A model generated the notes under the pieces. That model saw only the letters and a list, made by a program, of their open reading frames with translations. It had not been told where the DNA came from and did not search any database. This document shows, in pieces, positions 36,001 through 49,300 of a DNA stretch of 64,000 bases. Source of the DNA: Ricordea florida (lineage: Eukaryota; Cnidaria; Anthozoa; Corallimorpharia; Ricordeidae); the NCBI GenBank assembly GCA_949710005.1, contig OX453273.1:3650206-3714205 (forward strand), written 5' to 3'. The translations under genes and the position numbers were made by a program. Position 1 is the first letter of the stretch, and each line of letters begins with the position of its first letter.

Positions 36001-39000
36001 TGCATTTTCAATGAAGCATGAAGTAAACATATATGAGTTGTGGTTCAGTTTTGTCCTTGGTTTAAATTTTGTTTTCCTTTGTTTCAAACTCATTATCTTA
36101 CATTAGCTTATCAAATAGCAAAGGAAAATAAAATTCAAACCAAGGAAAAAGTTGAACCCAACATATGCATTATTGACCAGGTGTGAGGTCAAGAAGCATG
36201 CATATTGGCCAAGTTCTTTTGTGCATTTTTATTGACCAAGACAAAGTCAACAAAGTTGCAAAAATGAACAAGGTAATATCCAGCTATCTTGATCAAGTAA
36301 GCTTGGTCAAAAGAGGTTTTATTACATATAATGGCTGTTGAAGAGATAATTAGTTTTTACCCCTACCGGAATATAACCGTGACATGTTTGCGTTACGCTA
36401 CCCGCTGAATATTAACTACCGGTTATTTGAGACACGAGTCATGTGAACATTAGTTTTTTAGGAAAATCGTATCGTGTAGAGATCGTTTTGTAACACCGTC
36501 GTAATCGAGCCGAAAATACGTATTAAACACCGTTTAAAGTTATTCATCGTTTTGTTATCGTGAAGTTGTCAACCGATTACAACATTTGGTCCGTCGAGCC
36601 GGATTTACACAAGAAAGTTACGAGAAATCGAGGAATTGTTTTGGGGGCGTTCCTGTGCTGAACGCCACGCGTAAGTGAAAGTGGAAATTGTCGTTCAAAA
36701 TGTCCGAGGACGGGAAAGATGTGGAATCTACCGAAGCAGTTAGTCAAGAATGCAGCACCAGCATTCCGGATTGCAAACAAGAAAAAAGAAATGCGAAATC
36801 GCAGATGACGCGTCTGTTAAATAAACTCGCCATCGTCCTGACCGAAGATGATTCATCGGTCGACATAAAAACGCTGTTGGAAAGAATTCAAGAACAACAG
36901 GAAAACGTTCTTCAGGTTATGTCCCGCTTAGAGAATGCTTATCGCCGAAAACAGGATGAAAATATGGCGGAGAAAGTCAGCGACGAAGCGGACGATCTGG
37001 TCGAACAAATCGATCGCGAAACCATGCCCGCTCGCGCGCAGCTGGCGTCACTTACGAAAGTCAAATCGCGTGCCAGCTCAGTCGCCGATAGCGAAGCATC
37101 ACAGAGACGAAAAGACAAGGAAAGGGCAGAAATGGAGGCGCGTTTACGAAGAGATCGGCTGGAATTGGAAATTCAACAGAATCGTGAAGAGTTAGAACGA
37201 CAAGATCAGGAACTTCAAGCTGTCAACGAAGAGATAAACAAACGACGCCAGGAATTGGAAGACGCAATCGAGGAAGAATTGGGAATAGAAAAAGAAGTTA
37301 CCGATGAGCTTCGCCAGCTTCCATCGCAACAGAAGAAATCGATCGAACATAGTCAAGAGAAATCGCCGGAAAAATCGCCCAAGGAGTCAGATAAATGTGA
37401 AAAGCACCGCCCCGATTTCGACCACATGTACTCCGTTAAAAAGCCGCCACCGGAAATGCCGACATCACCGAATTATGCCAAAGTTTCTGACCCTGGTTCT
37501 ACCGCTGCAAATCGCGAAACGCATGGGCAATTAGAGAGAATCCGAATTCCAATTTTTTCTGGAAACAAAATGGATTTTCAGCGCTGGAACGCGGCTTTTA
37601 CCAGTTGTGTGGACATGACGTCATTATCGCCGCAATTCAAGATGCTACGTTTGGAAGCATGTCTTGCTGGTGAGGCTGCAAACACCATTAAAGGATTAGG
37701 ATATTCTTTGGAAGCGTACGAGGCGGCCAAATCACGCTTATTTCGTAAATATGGAGGAAGCCGAAGACAAGTTCAGTCGCATTTAGAAGAACTTAAACGC
37801 CTCCAACCGATCCAGGACAACAATGCCAAACAAATGGAAACCTTCGCCGACGTCTTGGAGCGAGCTGTAATAACTTTGAAAGAGAATGACCGAAGATCAG
37901 ATTTAGAAGGTGGAGCATTGCACACAATGATCCTCGAGAAGATCCCCGAACGCCTACTTGCTCAATATTACCGCTGGCTAGACGAGAACAAGTACCGAGA
38001 TTCCCTCGAGACATTGAAAGACTGGGTTTCCGAAGAAGCGGCATATCAAATACAAGCCACCGAGATCAAGAACGGAATCTCAACTCAAGATCGAAATGAA
38101 CAACCACGGAGTGGTAAATATCTGCCTCCTAGAAGATCTTCTCGAAGCTACTTCGGCGATAAGAATGGAAAAGGAAATCAAAAGTGTTGTGTATGCACCG
38201 GAAATCACGCTCTGTTGAAGTGCGAAGCATTTCAAAAACTTTCCGTCGATGAAAGATGGCAAACAGTCAAACGATTTGGACTGTGCTTCCGATGTTTCGC
38301 GGATGACCATCACGGAAAGACCTGCCGAAAAAGCAAGCAATGCGGCATAAACGGATGCAAAGGAACCCATCAAAATCTCCTTCACTATGACAAAGCGCCG
38401 CCTGCTCAATCTCCTCTGCGGCCACAAGCAGAGTCTTATCTTCCGACCACGCCCCTTCAGCCAATTAACGGACCGAGAACAACCATGGAGGGGAATGGTG
38501 CCAACAGTCAATCCGTCACCATGGAGACGTTCAGAAACCAAGAGCGAGAGAAAGAAGTGGCGTTACGCACCGTGCCGATTATTTTAAAGAACAGTAAAAG
38601 GAGAATCACCGTGAACTGCCTGTTGGACGAAGGTAGCGATACAACCTACGTCAACGAAGATATTGTGAACGAACTTGGTTTGACAGGCGAGAAAGAGCCA
38701 ATCGAGGTCAAAGTAGCTAATGACCAAACAATCCGGTTTATGTCGGGAACATTCGAAATCGGTATTGAAAGCACTGATGGTCAAGTGGACCGAATGATAA
38801 TCGCCAAAACTTCCACCAAGATTTGCGGGGGTTTAAAAGCTGTTGATTGGATCAAGATCCAAGACCGATGGAGTCATTTGCGCGGAATTCCATTCCCAAG
38901 TCTTACAAAAAGAAGTCGAATCGATGTACTACTTGGAGCAGACCATTACGAGCTGATGTATTCGATGAAAGAAGTGACAGGAGGTCCGAATGAACCGTGC

Positions 39001-42000
39001 GCAAGACTATGTCCCCTGGGATGGACTGCCATTGGAAAGATTCAGAATCCAGACGCAAAGGAGAGGCACTACACTGGATTCCATCACACATTTCGCCTTC
39101 AAATCGAAGGGAAAGAGCCAACGTCCGCTTTACCTGAGAAGGACACCTCTGAACTAAACTGTTTGCTGAAACGTTTCTGGGACTTGGAAAGTATCGGAAT
39201 TATCCCGACTGATCAGTATCAGCCAACACCGGAAGACAAGTTAGCGTGGGATAAAGTCAGCAAGTCTTTGAAGTTTAATGGCCAGCATTACGAAGTAGCC
39301 GTTCCGTGGAGAGATGAGAGACCGCAGCTGCCGAACAATTTACCGATGGCAAAGAAAAGATTGGTGTCCACCGAGCGAAAACTGATGAAAGATAAAGAAG
39401 TAGCCGTGGCTTATCAACAGGTGTTTAACGAATACTTGGATAAGAAGTACATCCGCCGCGTTCCTGATGACGAGCCAACACCCGACTGCCAGTGGCTCCT
39501 CCCACACTTCCCAGTAGTTCGACCGGACAAGGCGACTACCAAAGTACGCATAGTGTTTGACGGGTCAGCACCCTTCGAAGGAAAGAGTTTAAACACCGAA
39601 GCGCTAACCGGGCCGAAGCTGCAAAGCGACGTGTTCGACATTCTCGTCAAGTTCCGGAAAGAGACAGTTGCCCTAGTTGGCGACATAAGTCAAATGTATC
39701 ATCAGCTAGTCTTACGCGAGGAAGACAGACCGCTGCACCGTTTCTTATGGCGTGATATGGATCTCCGCAGAGAGCCGGAAGTTTACGAGTTTCTCCGATT
39801 CGTTTTTGGTGGATGTTATTGTCCCTTCTGTGCACAATTCACTTGGAAAAAACACGCAGAACTCCACCAAGAAAATTACCCGTTAGTGGCTGATGCAGTA
39901 AAGAATCATTGTTACATGGATGATCTCATGCCGTCAGTGGATTCCGTAGAGAAGGCCATAGAAACAAGACGCCAGTTAACCGAGATGGGTGACAAGGCCG
40001 GGTTCCACGTTCGAAAGTGGGTTTCGAATTGTCCAGAAGTATTGGAGGATGTTCCAGACGAGGATCGCGCTTCCGAAGTTGATCTTGAGAAGAATCAGTT
40101 CCCTGTGACAAAAACGTTGGGCGTGTCATGGTCCGCACAAAACGATCAGTTTCTGTTCTACTACTCACCGCCTGCCGAGGACTTTGAATATACGAAGAGA
40201 AATGTCCTAAAGAAAACGGCAGCGCTATTTGACCCGCTTGGTTTTCTAGCCCCGTTCGTCGTTAAAGCCAAAATTTTCGTGCAGCAAGCCTGGCTGGAAG
40301 CATTACAGTGGGATGATCCGCTTCCGTCCAAACAGAAAGAAGAGTGGAAAAATTGGTTCAGTGACTTGTCCCTCCTTGAGGAGATCAAGATTCCTCGGTG
40401 TTTAAAAGACACAAGTACAAAGGAAAGCTCTATCACTCTGCACACATTCTCCGACGCGTCCGAGAAGGCCTACGCCGCAGCCGTATACACCAGACACGAA
40501 TACGAAGATGGAAATGTTACTACTCGGCTTATCGCATCCAAGACCCGTTTAGCTCCGTTAAAAACTGTGAGCACTCCTAGACTTGAACTTATGGGCGCTC
40601 TTATCGGTCTACGATTGGCAAATCAAGTCTGTTCTGCACTCAAGATCCCATCTAGTAATGTCACTTACTGGGTGGACAGCCTGAATGTCGGCTTTTGGAT
40701 TCGGGGACAGAGCCGTGAATACAAACCGTTTGTTGCACACCGCATTGGTGAGATCCATGACAAATCTAACCCTGACCAATGGCGTTACGTACCGACAGAT
40801 TTGAATCCTGCGGATCTTGGCACCAGAGGAATGTCGGTACGAGAGTTGACCGAGAGTTCAAAGTGGTGGAACGGACCCGATTTCTTACAATGTCCTGAAG
40901 CTGAATGGCCGGACTGCAAGTTCGACAAGCCGGCACGTGAAGCAATGACCGAGCTCAAATCAACGCCCAGGCAGAACAATGAGAGTTCAACAAGCTACAA
41001 CGTCGTTCAGCTGTTGACCAATGAACGCGACGCACAGACAGACAAGTTGAAAGAAGTAGAGTGGCGCTTAGACCCCACAAGATACTCAAAGTGGTACAAA
41101 GTCAAACCGAAAGGAGTGTTAGAGATTGGACTGTCGTTGGTGCGTGTGAGAAGCTGGGTACAACGATTCGTGAGCAACTGTCGTAAACCAGAAAATCAGC
41201 GAGTATTTGGAGAGCTAACGCCAGCAGAGCTGTTAACTGCCGAAACAGAAATTATCAGGGAAGCTCAAAGTGAAGCATTCAGTGATGAAATCGGAGCACT
41301 GATAAAGAACCAGACCCTTCCGCGAAAATCTACGCTGCTCCCCAGCACTCCAATCCTTATTGACAGGATTCTACGTTCGAATACCAGGCTGCGACACTCC
41401 GATGACCTCTCAGATGATGTAAAATTTCCAATTATCCTGCCAAAGAGGAATCATGTCACGCGATTAATCGTCCAATATCATCACGAAAGCGAAGGCCATC
41501 AGATGGGTGTGAACTACACCATAAACCATCTGCGAGAGAAGTACCTAGTCATCCATGTTCGTGAGGAGGTCAAACGAGTGAACAGAGAATGCCGTGAATG
41601 TGCAAGACGTTTTAAAGTCCAACCAGCCCAGCAACAGATGGCTCCGTTACCGCAAATCCGTCTCCAGATGACAACAAAACCGTTCGCTAATTGTGCCGTG
41701 GATTTTGGAGGACCGTACTTTACCATGCAAGGGCGTGGACGACCCCGTGCCAAACGTTATCTGTGTTTGTTTATGTGCTTGCAAACACACTGCTGCCATT
41801 TGGAGATGGCAACCTCATTAGAAACCGACGCGTTTCTCAACGCATTCGTGCGAATGACGGCAAGGAAAGGATGGCCAACGAAAATGCTGAGTGACAATGG
41901 TACGAACTTCGTGGGCGCTGAGAAAGAAATCAGGGAGTTGGTCAGTCAACTGGATCACGATCAGCTTCAACGTATGACGTCTAGTCGCGGCGTTACTTGG

Positions 42001-43291
42001 CATTGGAATCCTCCACAAGGGCCCCACTTTGGAGGTGTGTTCGAATCAATGATTAAGTCAGGAAAGCGAGCCATCTATGCCGTTCTTAAAGATGCTGATA
42101 TCAATGACGAAGAGCTGGAAACAACGTTCATTGGAGTTGAAAGTCTGATGAATTCAAGACCGCTGACCACAGTGAGTGACGACCCGAACGACGAACCAGT
42201 ACTCACACCGAATCACTTTCTCATTGGTCAGATGGGTGGCGATTTCGTTCCTGAAAGTGTGGATAGCACCGCATTTAGTCCACGCAGACGCTGGAGGCGA
42301 GTGCAAGAGTTAACTCGACATGTCTGGGGACGCTGGATGAAGGAGTACTTACCTCACATTGGCTCCCGTCAGAAGTGGTTCTTTCCGACAGAAAACCTTA
42401 AAGTTGGTGATGTAGTAATGGTCATCGATCCCAATGCGTCTAGACGAGAGTGGAAGGTTGGGCGCATTGAACGTACGTATCCAGGAAGAGACCAGCTTGT
42501 GAGAGTTGTTGATGTTCGAGTTGGAGACAAGATTCTCAACCGACCAGTTACGAGAATTTCCCCGTTGGAATTCACAGACTGATTGAAATTTATGATATTT
42601 GAACAGTAACTCTTAATGATTTAATTTTGTAGACGAATTTCAAGTTTCACTTATCAATTCGGGAGGGGAAAATGTTGAAGAGATAATTAGTTTTTACCCC
42701 TACCGGAATATAACCGTGACATGTTTGCGTTACGCTACCCGCTGAATATTAACTACCGGTTATTTGAGACACGAGTCATGTGAACATTAGTTTTTTAGGA
42801 AAATCGTATCGTGTAGAGATCGTTTTGTAACACCGTCGTAATCGAGCCGAAAATACGTATTAAACACCGTTTAAAGTTATTCATCGTTTTGTTATCGTGA
42901 AGTTGTCAACCGATTACAACAATGGCAATTTTCATTTGTTTGGTTTGTGGGACAAAGAAGCAATTCAGAGTGGGCAAGGTATACCCATCTTGTCTGCATT
43001 ATTCGGTAGCCAATCGGAATTAAGGATTCTCCCAGTTATATAATAAAATGAAATATAGTTTTTCTTTTTCAGTTGTTAACATTCCAAAAGCATATGGCAT
43101 GGAACCGCAGATTGCAAATATTTACTAAGGCTACTGACAGTCAGTGGTACAAAGATATTGATCTCATTTTCAATTGGCATAACCAGCATTATACATAGGT
43201 GCAAGGGATGCGAGTGAGTGAAATACGGTTCATCTTTAATTTTCAGTCAGAGTCTTTGTTGTTATAAGTTTATGTTTGAAATGAGTTGATG

Positions 43292-43325
<34 letters not shown>

Positions 43326-46300
43326 ATCAATGACAGACTTCCTGGCTCCTTAATAAAAACATTTATGTGTATTTTTGTATGAGAGCACTTGTTTGCTTAT
43401 CTTTTTACCCTCTAAAAGTTCTTTGAGTATGTAGAAGAAGCTGAGTGGGCTGTGGAGGTAATGAGGGCCACTGACAAACCAACAGCTGCTACGATGTGCA
43501 TTGGACCAATGGGGGATTCAAATGGTGTATCACCGGGAGAATGCGCTGTTCGCTTGGCAAACGCAGGTAAGCACTGGGAAAATCAATGTGCTACATAACA
43601 ACTTAATTGGGGACACTGTAAAGCAGAAATCAAATCAAATCAAGCGTTGGCTTTTGTGGAGAGGGGAAAACCGGAGTACCCGGAGAAAAACCTCTCAGAG
43701 CAGAGTAGAGAAGCAACAAACTCAGCCCACATATGATGCCAGGGCCGGGAATCGAACCTGGGCCACATTGGTGGAAGGCGAGCGCTCTCACCACTGCGCC
43801 AACCCTGTTCCGCAACCACTCACACCGACCTCTATTATGCTATGGATACTTGGGAGTAAAAAAAAATGGATCGTTTTGTTTTCCGCAACGAGAACGGTAG
43901 ACGCTGATCTGTTCGCCAGCACCGTACAATGGATTCGCTTAAGCCGTATTCTCTGGTAATTTCCGAATGTTTTTTACTTTCCCTACCTTGGCGACGTTTT
44001 TTAACTTAAAGCAAGTTATAGTTTACGATGTATGATGCTGTTCAGGCGTGACTACAAACACTACCACAAGCTGAGATTGCAGTCGGATCTAGATAGTTAA
44101 ATTTTCCCCTAAGAAATGGAGGGAAAGCTCAAGTGGTACCACGGCTGAGAGTCATGACTTTTAAAGCTTCATTTTTCGGCCCTGTAAGGTCATTTTGTTT
44201 GAAGCACCTTTTGTGTTACATATCCAAAAAAATTAAATATTCTACTGACGTCATTATTAACCCTTATATAGGCAATCTTGCGCAAGAATGCAATTTTCTC
44301 ACTGGGGGGAGGGAAAAAAAACAGCGAATCCCATTTTAAGTGTGTGATCCTTAGATAGGGTGCCTAAATTATACCAGCTAAAATAGCAGTGTGTAAATAC
44401 CCAGTTAAGCGGAAAACAAATGATCTTTTAAAGTATTAGCAAAGCGATTTATAAAGATTGTGTTTTTCCGTGGCGGTTAGTCAATGTTTGGATCGTCACG
44501 CAACGCTTCTCTCCCCTCCTCCATTAGCCTGCAACCACTGTCAGTTTTCTATGGAGGTCCATTTCCGCCAAAATTCTATCTTTGTATTTGATACTCGAGT
44601 TGCTGTATTTTATGCTACCTTGCACAATGAGACATCCAACTGTGTTGATTTCGTGTTTAAACTTTTCGATTGTACATGGTACTTTTTGTTTTTCAAATTC
44701 AATATCACTAATTTGGGTTGCCAAATTGACGATTTTCGTCTGTTTTTATAAAAATGTCAACAATGCAATTTTCGACTTTCAAAGTTTTGTTTTCAACATC
44801 CAAGTTCATGTATTCGGCTTCTTTGGGGTAGGTACTTCATATATAGTAATTATAATGTACCCAAATAGTGTTTTTCTACAATACTTCAACTACTTTGTTA
44901 CTTTGCTTACTTGAGTTACTTTAGTTACTCGAGTACTTGAGTTACTTTACTTACTTGAGATACTTTACTTACTTGAGATACTTTACTTACTTGAGTTACT
45001 TTGGTTACTTGCGATACTTTGCTTACTTGAGATACTTTCCTTACCTGAGATACTTTGGTTTATACCTGAGTTACTTTGCTTACTTGAGATACTTACTTAC
45101 CTGAGTTACTTCGGTTACTTGGGATACTTAATTTACTTGAGATACTTAACTTACTTGAGTTACTTGAGATACTTTACTTACTTGAGATACTTTGCTCACT
45201 TGAGATACTTTGCTTACTTGAGATACTTTGCTTACTTGAGATACTTTGCTTACTTGAGATACTTTGCTTACTTGAGATACTTTGCTTACTTAAGATACTT
45301 TGCTTACTTAAGATACCTTCGTTACTTAAGATACTTTCCTTACTTGAGATACTTTACTTACTTGAGATTCTTTGCTTCCTTGAGATACTTTACTTACTTG
45401 AGATACTTTCCTTACTTAAGTTACTTGAGATACTTTACTTACTTGAGATACTTTAGTTACTTGAGATACTTTGGTTACTTGAGATACTTTGCTTACTTTA
45501 GATACTTTGGTTACTTGAGTTACTTTGGTTACTTGGGATACTTTGGTTACTTGAGTTACTTCACTTACTTGAGATACTTTACTTACTTGGGATACTTTAC
45601 TTACTTGAGTTACTTTTCTTACTTGAGATACTTTGCTTACTTGAGATACTTTGCTTACTTGAGTTACTTTGCTTACTTGAGATACTTTGCTTACTTAAGA
45701 TACTTTACTTGCTTGAGATTCTTTGCTTACTTGAGATACGTACTTTACTTACTTGAGATACTTTCCTTACTTGAGTTACTTAAGATACTTTACTTACTTG
45801 AGATACTTTGGTTACTTGAGATACTTTGCTTACTTGAGATACTTTGCTTACTTGAGTTACTTTGCTTACTTGAGATACTTTGCTTACTTGAGATACTTTC
45901 CTTACTTGAGATACTTTCCTTACTTGAGATACTTTACTTACTTGAGATTCTTTGCTTACTTGAGATACTTTGGTTACTTGAGATACTTTGCTTACTTGAG
46001 ATACTTTGCTTACTTGAGTTACTTTGCTTACTTAAGATACTTTGCTTACTTGAAATACTTTACTTACTTGAGATACTTTGCTTACTTGAGATACTTTTCT
46101 TACTTGAGATACTTTACTTACTTGAGTTACTTGAGATACTTTGCTTACTTTAGATACTTTGCTTACTGAGTTACTTTGCTTACTTGAGATACTTCGCTTA
46201 CTTGAGATACTTTACTTACTTGAGATACTTTACTTACTTGAGATACTTTCCTTACTTGAGATACTTTACTTACTTAAGATTCTTTCCTTACTTGAGATAC

Positions 46301-49300
46301 TTTACTTACTTAAGTTACTCGAGATACTTTGCTTACTTGAGATACTTTGCTTACTTTAGATACTTTGGTTACTTGAGTTACTTTGGTTACTTGGGATACT
46401 TTGGTTACTTGAGTTACTTTACTTACTTGAGATACTGCACTTACTTGAGATACTTTGCTTACTTGAGATACTGCACTTACTTGAGTTACTTTGCTTACTT
46501 GAGATACTTCGCTTAGTTGAGATACTTTACTTGCTTGAGATACTTTACTTACTTGAGATACTTTCCTTACTTAAGATTCTTTGCTTACTTGAGATACTTT
46601 ACTTACTTGAGATACTTTACTTACTTAAGATTCTTTGCTTACTTGAGATACTTTACTTAACTAAGATTCTTTGCTTACTTGAGATACTTTACTTATTTAA
46701 GTTACTTGAGATACTTTGGTTACTTGAGATACTTTGCTTACTTAAGATCCTTTGCTTACTTGAGTTACTTTGGTTACTTGAGATACTTTGCTTACTTGAG
46801 ATACTTTGCTTACTTGAGATACTTTGCTTACTTGAGATACTTTGCATACTTGAGTTACTTTGCTTACTTGAGATACTTTGGTTACTTGAGTTACTTTGCT
46901 TACTTGACATACTGTACTTACTTGAGTTACTTTGCTTACTTGAGAGACTTTGGTTACTTGAGATACTTTCGTTACTTGAGATACTTTACTTACTTGAGAT
47001 ACTTTACTTAGTTGAGATACTTACTTACTTGAGTTACGTCGGTTACTTGGGATACTTACTTTACTTGAGATACTTAACTTACTTGAGTTACTTGAGATAC
47101 TTTACTTACTTCAGATACTTTGCTTCCTTGAGATACTTTGCTTACTTGAGATACTTTGCTTACTTGGGATACTTTGCTTACTTGAGTTACTTTGGTTACT
47201 TGAGTTACTTTGGTTACTTGGGATACTTTGGTTACTTGAGTTACTTTGCTTACTTGAGATACTTTGGTAACTTGAGATACTTTGCTTACTTGAGTTACTT
47301 TGGTTACTTGAGATACTTTGCTTACTTGAGATACTTTGCTTACTTGAGATTCTTTACTTACTTGAGATACTTTACTTACTTGAGATTCTTTGCTTACTTA
47401 AGATTCTTTGCTTACTTGAGATACTTTACTTACTTGAGTTACTTTACTTACTTGAGATACTTTACTTACTTGAGTTACTTGAGATACTTCACTTACTTGA
47501 GAAACTTTGCTTACTTGAGATACTTTGCTTACTTGAGTTACTTTGCTTACTTGAGATACTTAGCTTACTTGAGATACTTCGCTTACTTGGGATATTTTGC
47601 TTACTTTAGATACTTTGGTTACTTGAGTTACTTGGGATACTTAATTTACTTGAGATACTTAACTTACTTGAGTAACTTGAGATACTTTACTTACTTGAGA
47701 TACTTTGCTTACTTGAGATACTTTGCTTACTTGAGATACTTTGCATACTTGAGTTACTTTGCTTACTTGAGATACTTTGGTTACTTGAGTTACTTTGCTT
47801 ACTTGACATACTGTACTTACTTGAGTTACTTTGCTTACTTGAGAGACTTTGGTTACTTGAGATACTTTCGTTACTTGAGATACTTTACTTACTTGAGATA
47901 CTTTACTTAGTTGAGATACTTACTTACTTGAGTTACGTCGGTTACTTGGGATACTTACTTTACTTGAGATACTTAACTTACTTGAGTTACTTGAGATACT
48001 TTACTTACTTCAGATACTTTGCTTCCTTGAGATACTTTGCTTACTTGAGATACTTTGCTTACTTGGGATACTTTGCTTACTTGAGTTACTTTGGTTACTT
48101 GAGTTACTTTGGTTACTTGGGATACTTTGGTTACTTGAGTTACTTTGCTTACTTGAGATACTTTGGTAACTTGAGATACTTTGCTTACTTGAGTTACTTT
48201 GGTTACTTGAGATACTTTGCTTACTTGAGATACTTTGCTTACTTGAGATACTTTACTTACTTGAGATACTTTACTTACTTGAGATTCTTTGCTTACTTAA
48301 GATTCTTTGCTTACTTGAGATACTTTACTTACTTGAGTTACTTTACTTACTTGAGATACTTTACTTACTTGAGTTACTTGAGATACTTCACTTACTTGAG
48401 AAACTTTGCTTACTTGAGATACTTTGCTTACTTGAGATACTTTGCTTACTTGAGTTACTTTGCTTACTTGAGATACTTAGCTTACTTGAGATACTTCGCT
48501 TACTTGGGATATTTTGCTTACTTTAGATACTTTGGTTACTTGAGTTACTTGGGATACTTAATTTACTTGAGATACTTAACTTACTTGAGTAACTTGAGAT
48601 ACTTTCCTTACTTGAGATACTTTGCTTACTTGAGATACTTTGCTTACTTGGGATACTTTGCTTACTTTAGATACTTTGGTTACTTGAGTTACTTTGGTTA
48701 CTTGAGTTACTTTGGTTACTTGGGATACTTTGGTTACTTGAGTTACTTTACTTACTTGAGAAACTTTACTGACTTGAGATGCTTTACTTACTTAAGTTAC
48801 TTGAGATACTTCACTTACTTGAGAAACTTTGCTTACTTGAGATACTTTGCTTACTTGAGATACTTTGCTTACTTGAGTTTTTTTGCTTACTTGAGATACT
48901 TTGCTTACTTGAGATACTTCGCTTACTTGGGATACTTTGCTTACTTTAGATACTTTGGTTACTTGAGTTACTTGAGATACTTTACTTACTCCAGATACTT
49001 TGCTTACTAGAGATACTTTGCTTACTTGGGATACTTTGCTTACTTTAGATACTTTGGCTACTTGAGTTACTTTGGTTACTTGGGATACTTTGGTTACTTG
49101 AGTTACTTTGCTTACTTGAGATACTTTGGTAACTTGAGATACTTTGCTTACTTGAGTTACTTTGGTTATTTGAGATACTTTGATTACTTGAGATACTTTG
49201 CTTACTTGAGATACTTTACTTACTTGAGATACTTTACTCACTTGAGATTCTTTGCTTACTTAAGATTCTTTGCTTACTTGAGATACTTTACTTACTTGAG

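Larger units (their letters stand above)
36336..42921 (+). mobile_element. BEL/Pao LTR retrotransposon, complete, 6586 bp
   Basis: Two 249-bp LTRs (36336-36584, 42673-42921) start TGTTGAAGAG and end ACAACA. They appear identical base for base, and a 5-bp duplication ATGGC flanks them. One uninterrupted frame runs through gag and pol. A purine tract GGGAGGGGAAAA (42661-42672) precedes the right LTR. Structure, TSD and open frame indicate a recent, potentially active insertion. It lies in the intron between BHMT exons 35787-35981 and 43419-43566, same strand as the gene. Confidence 0.95.
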
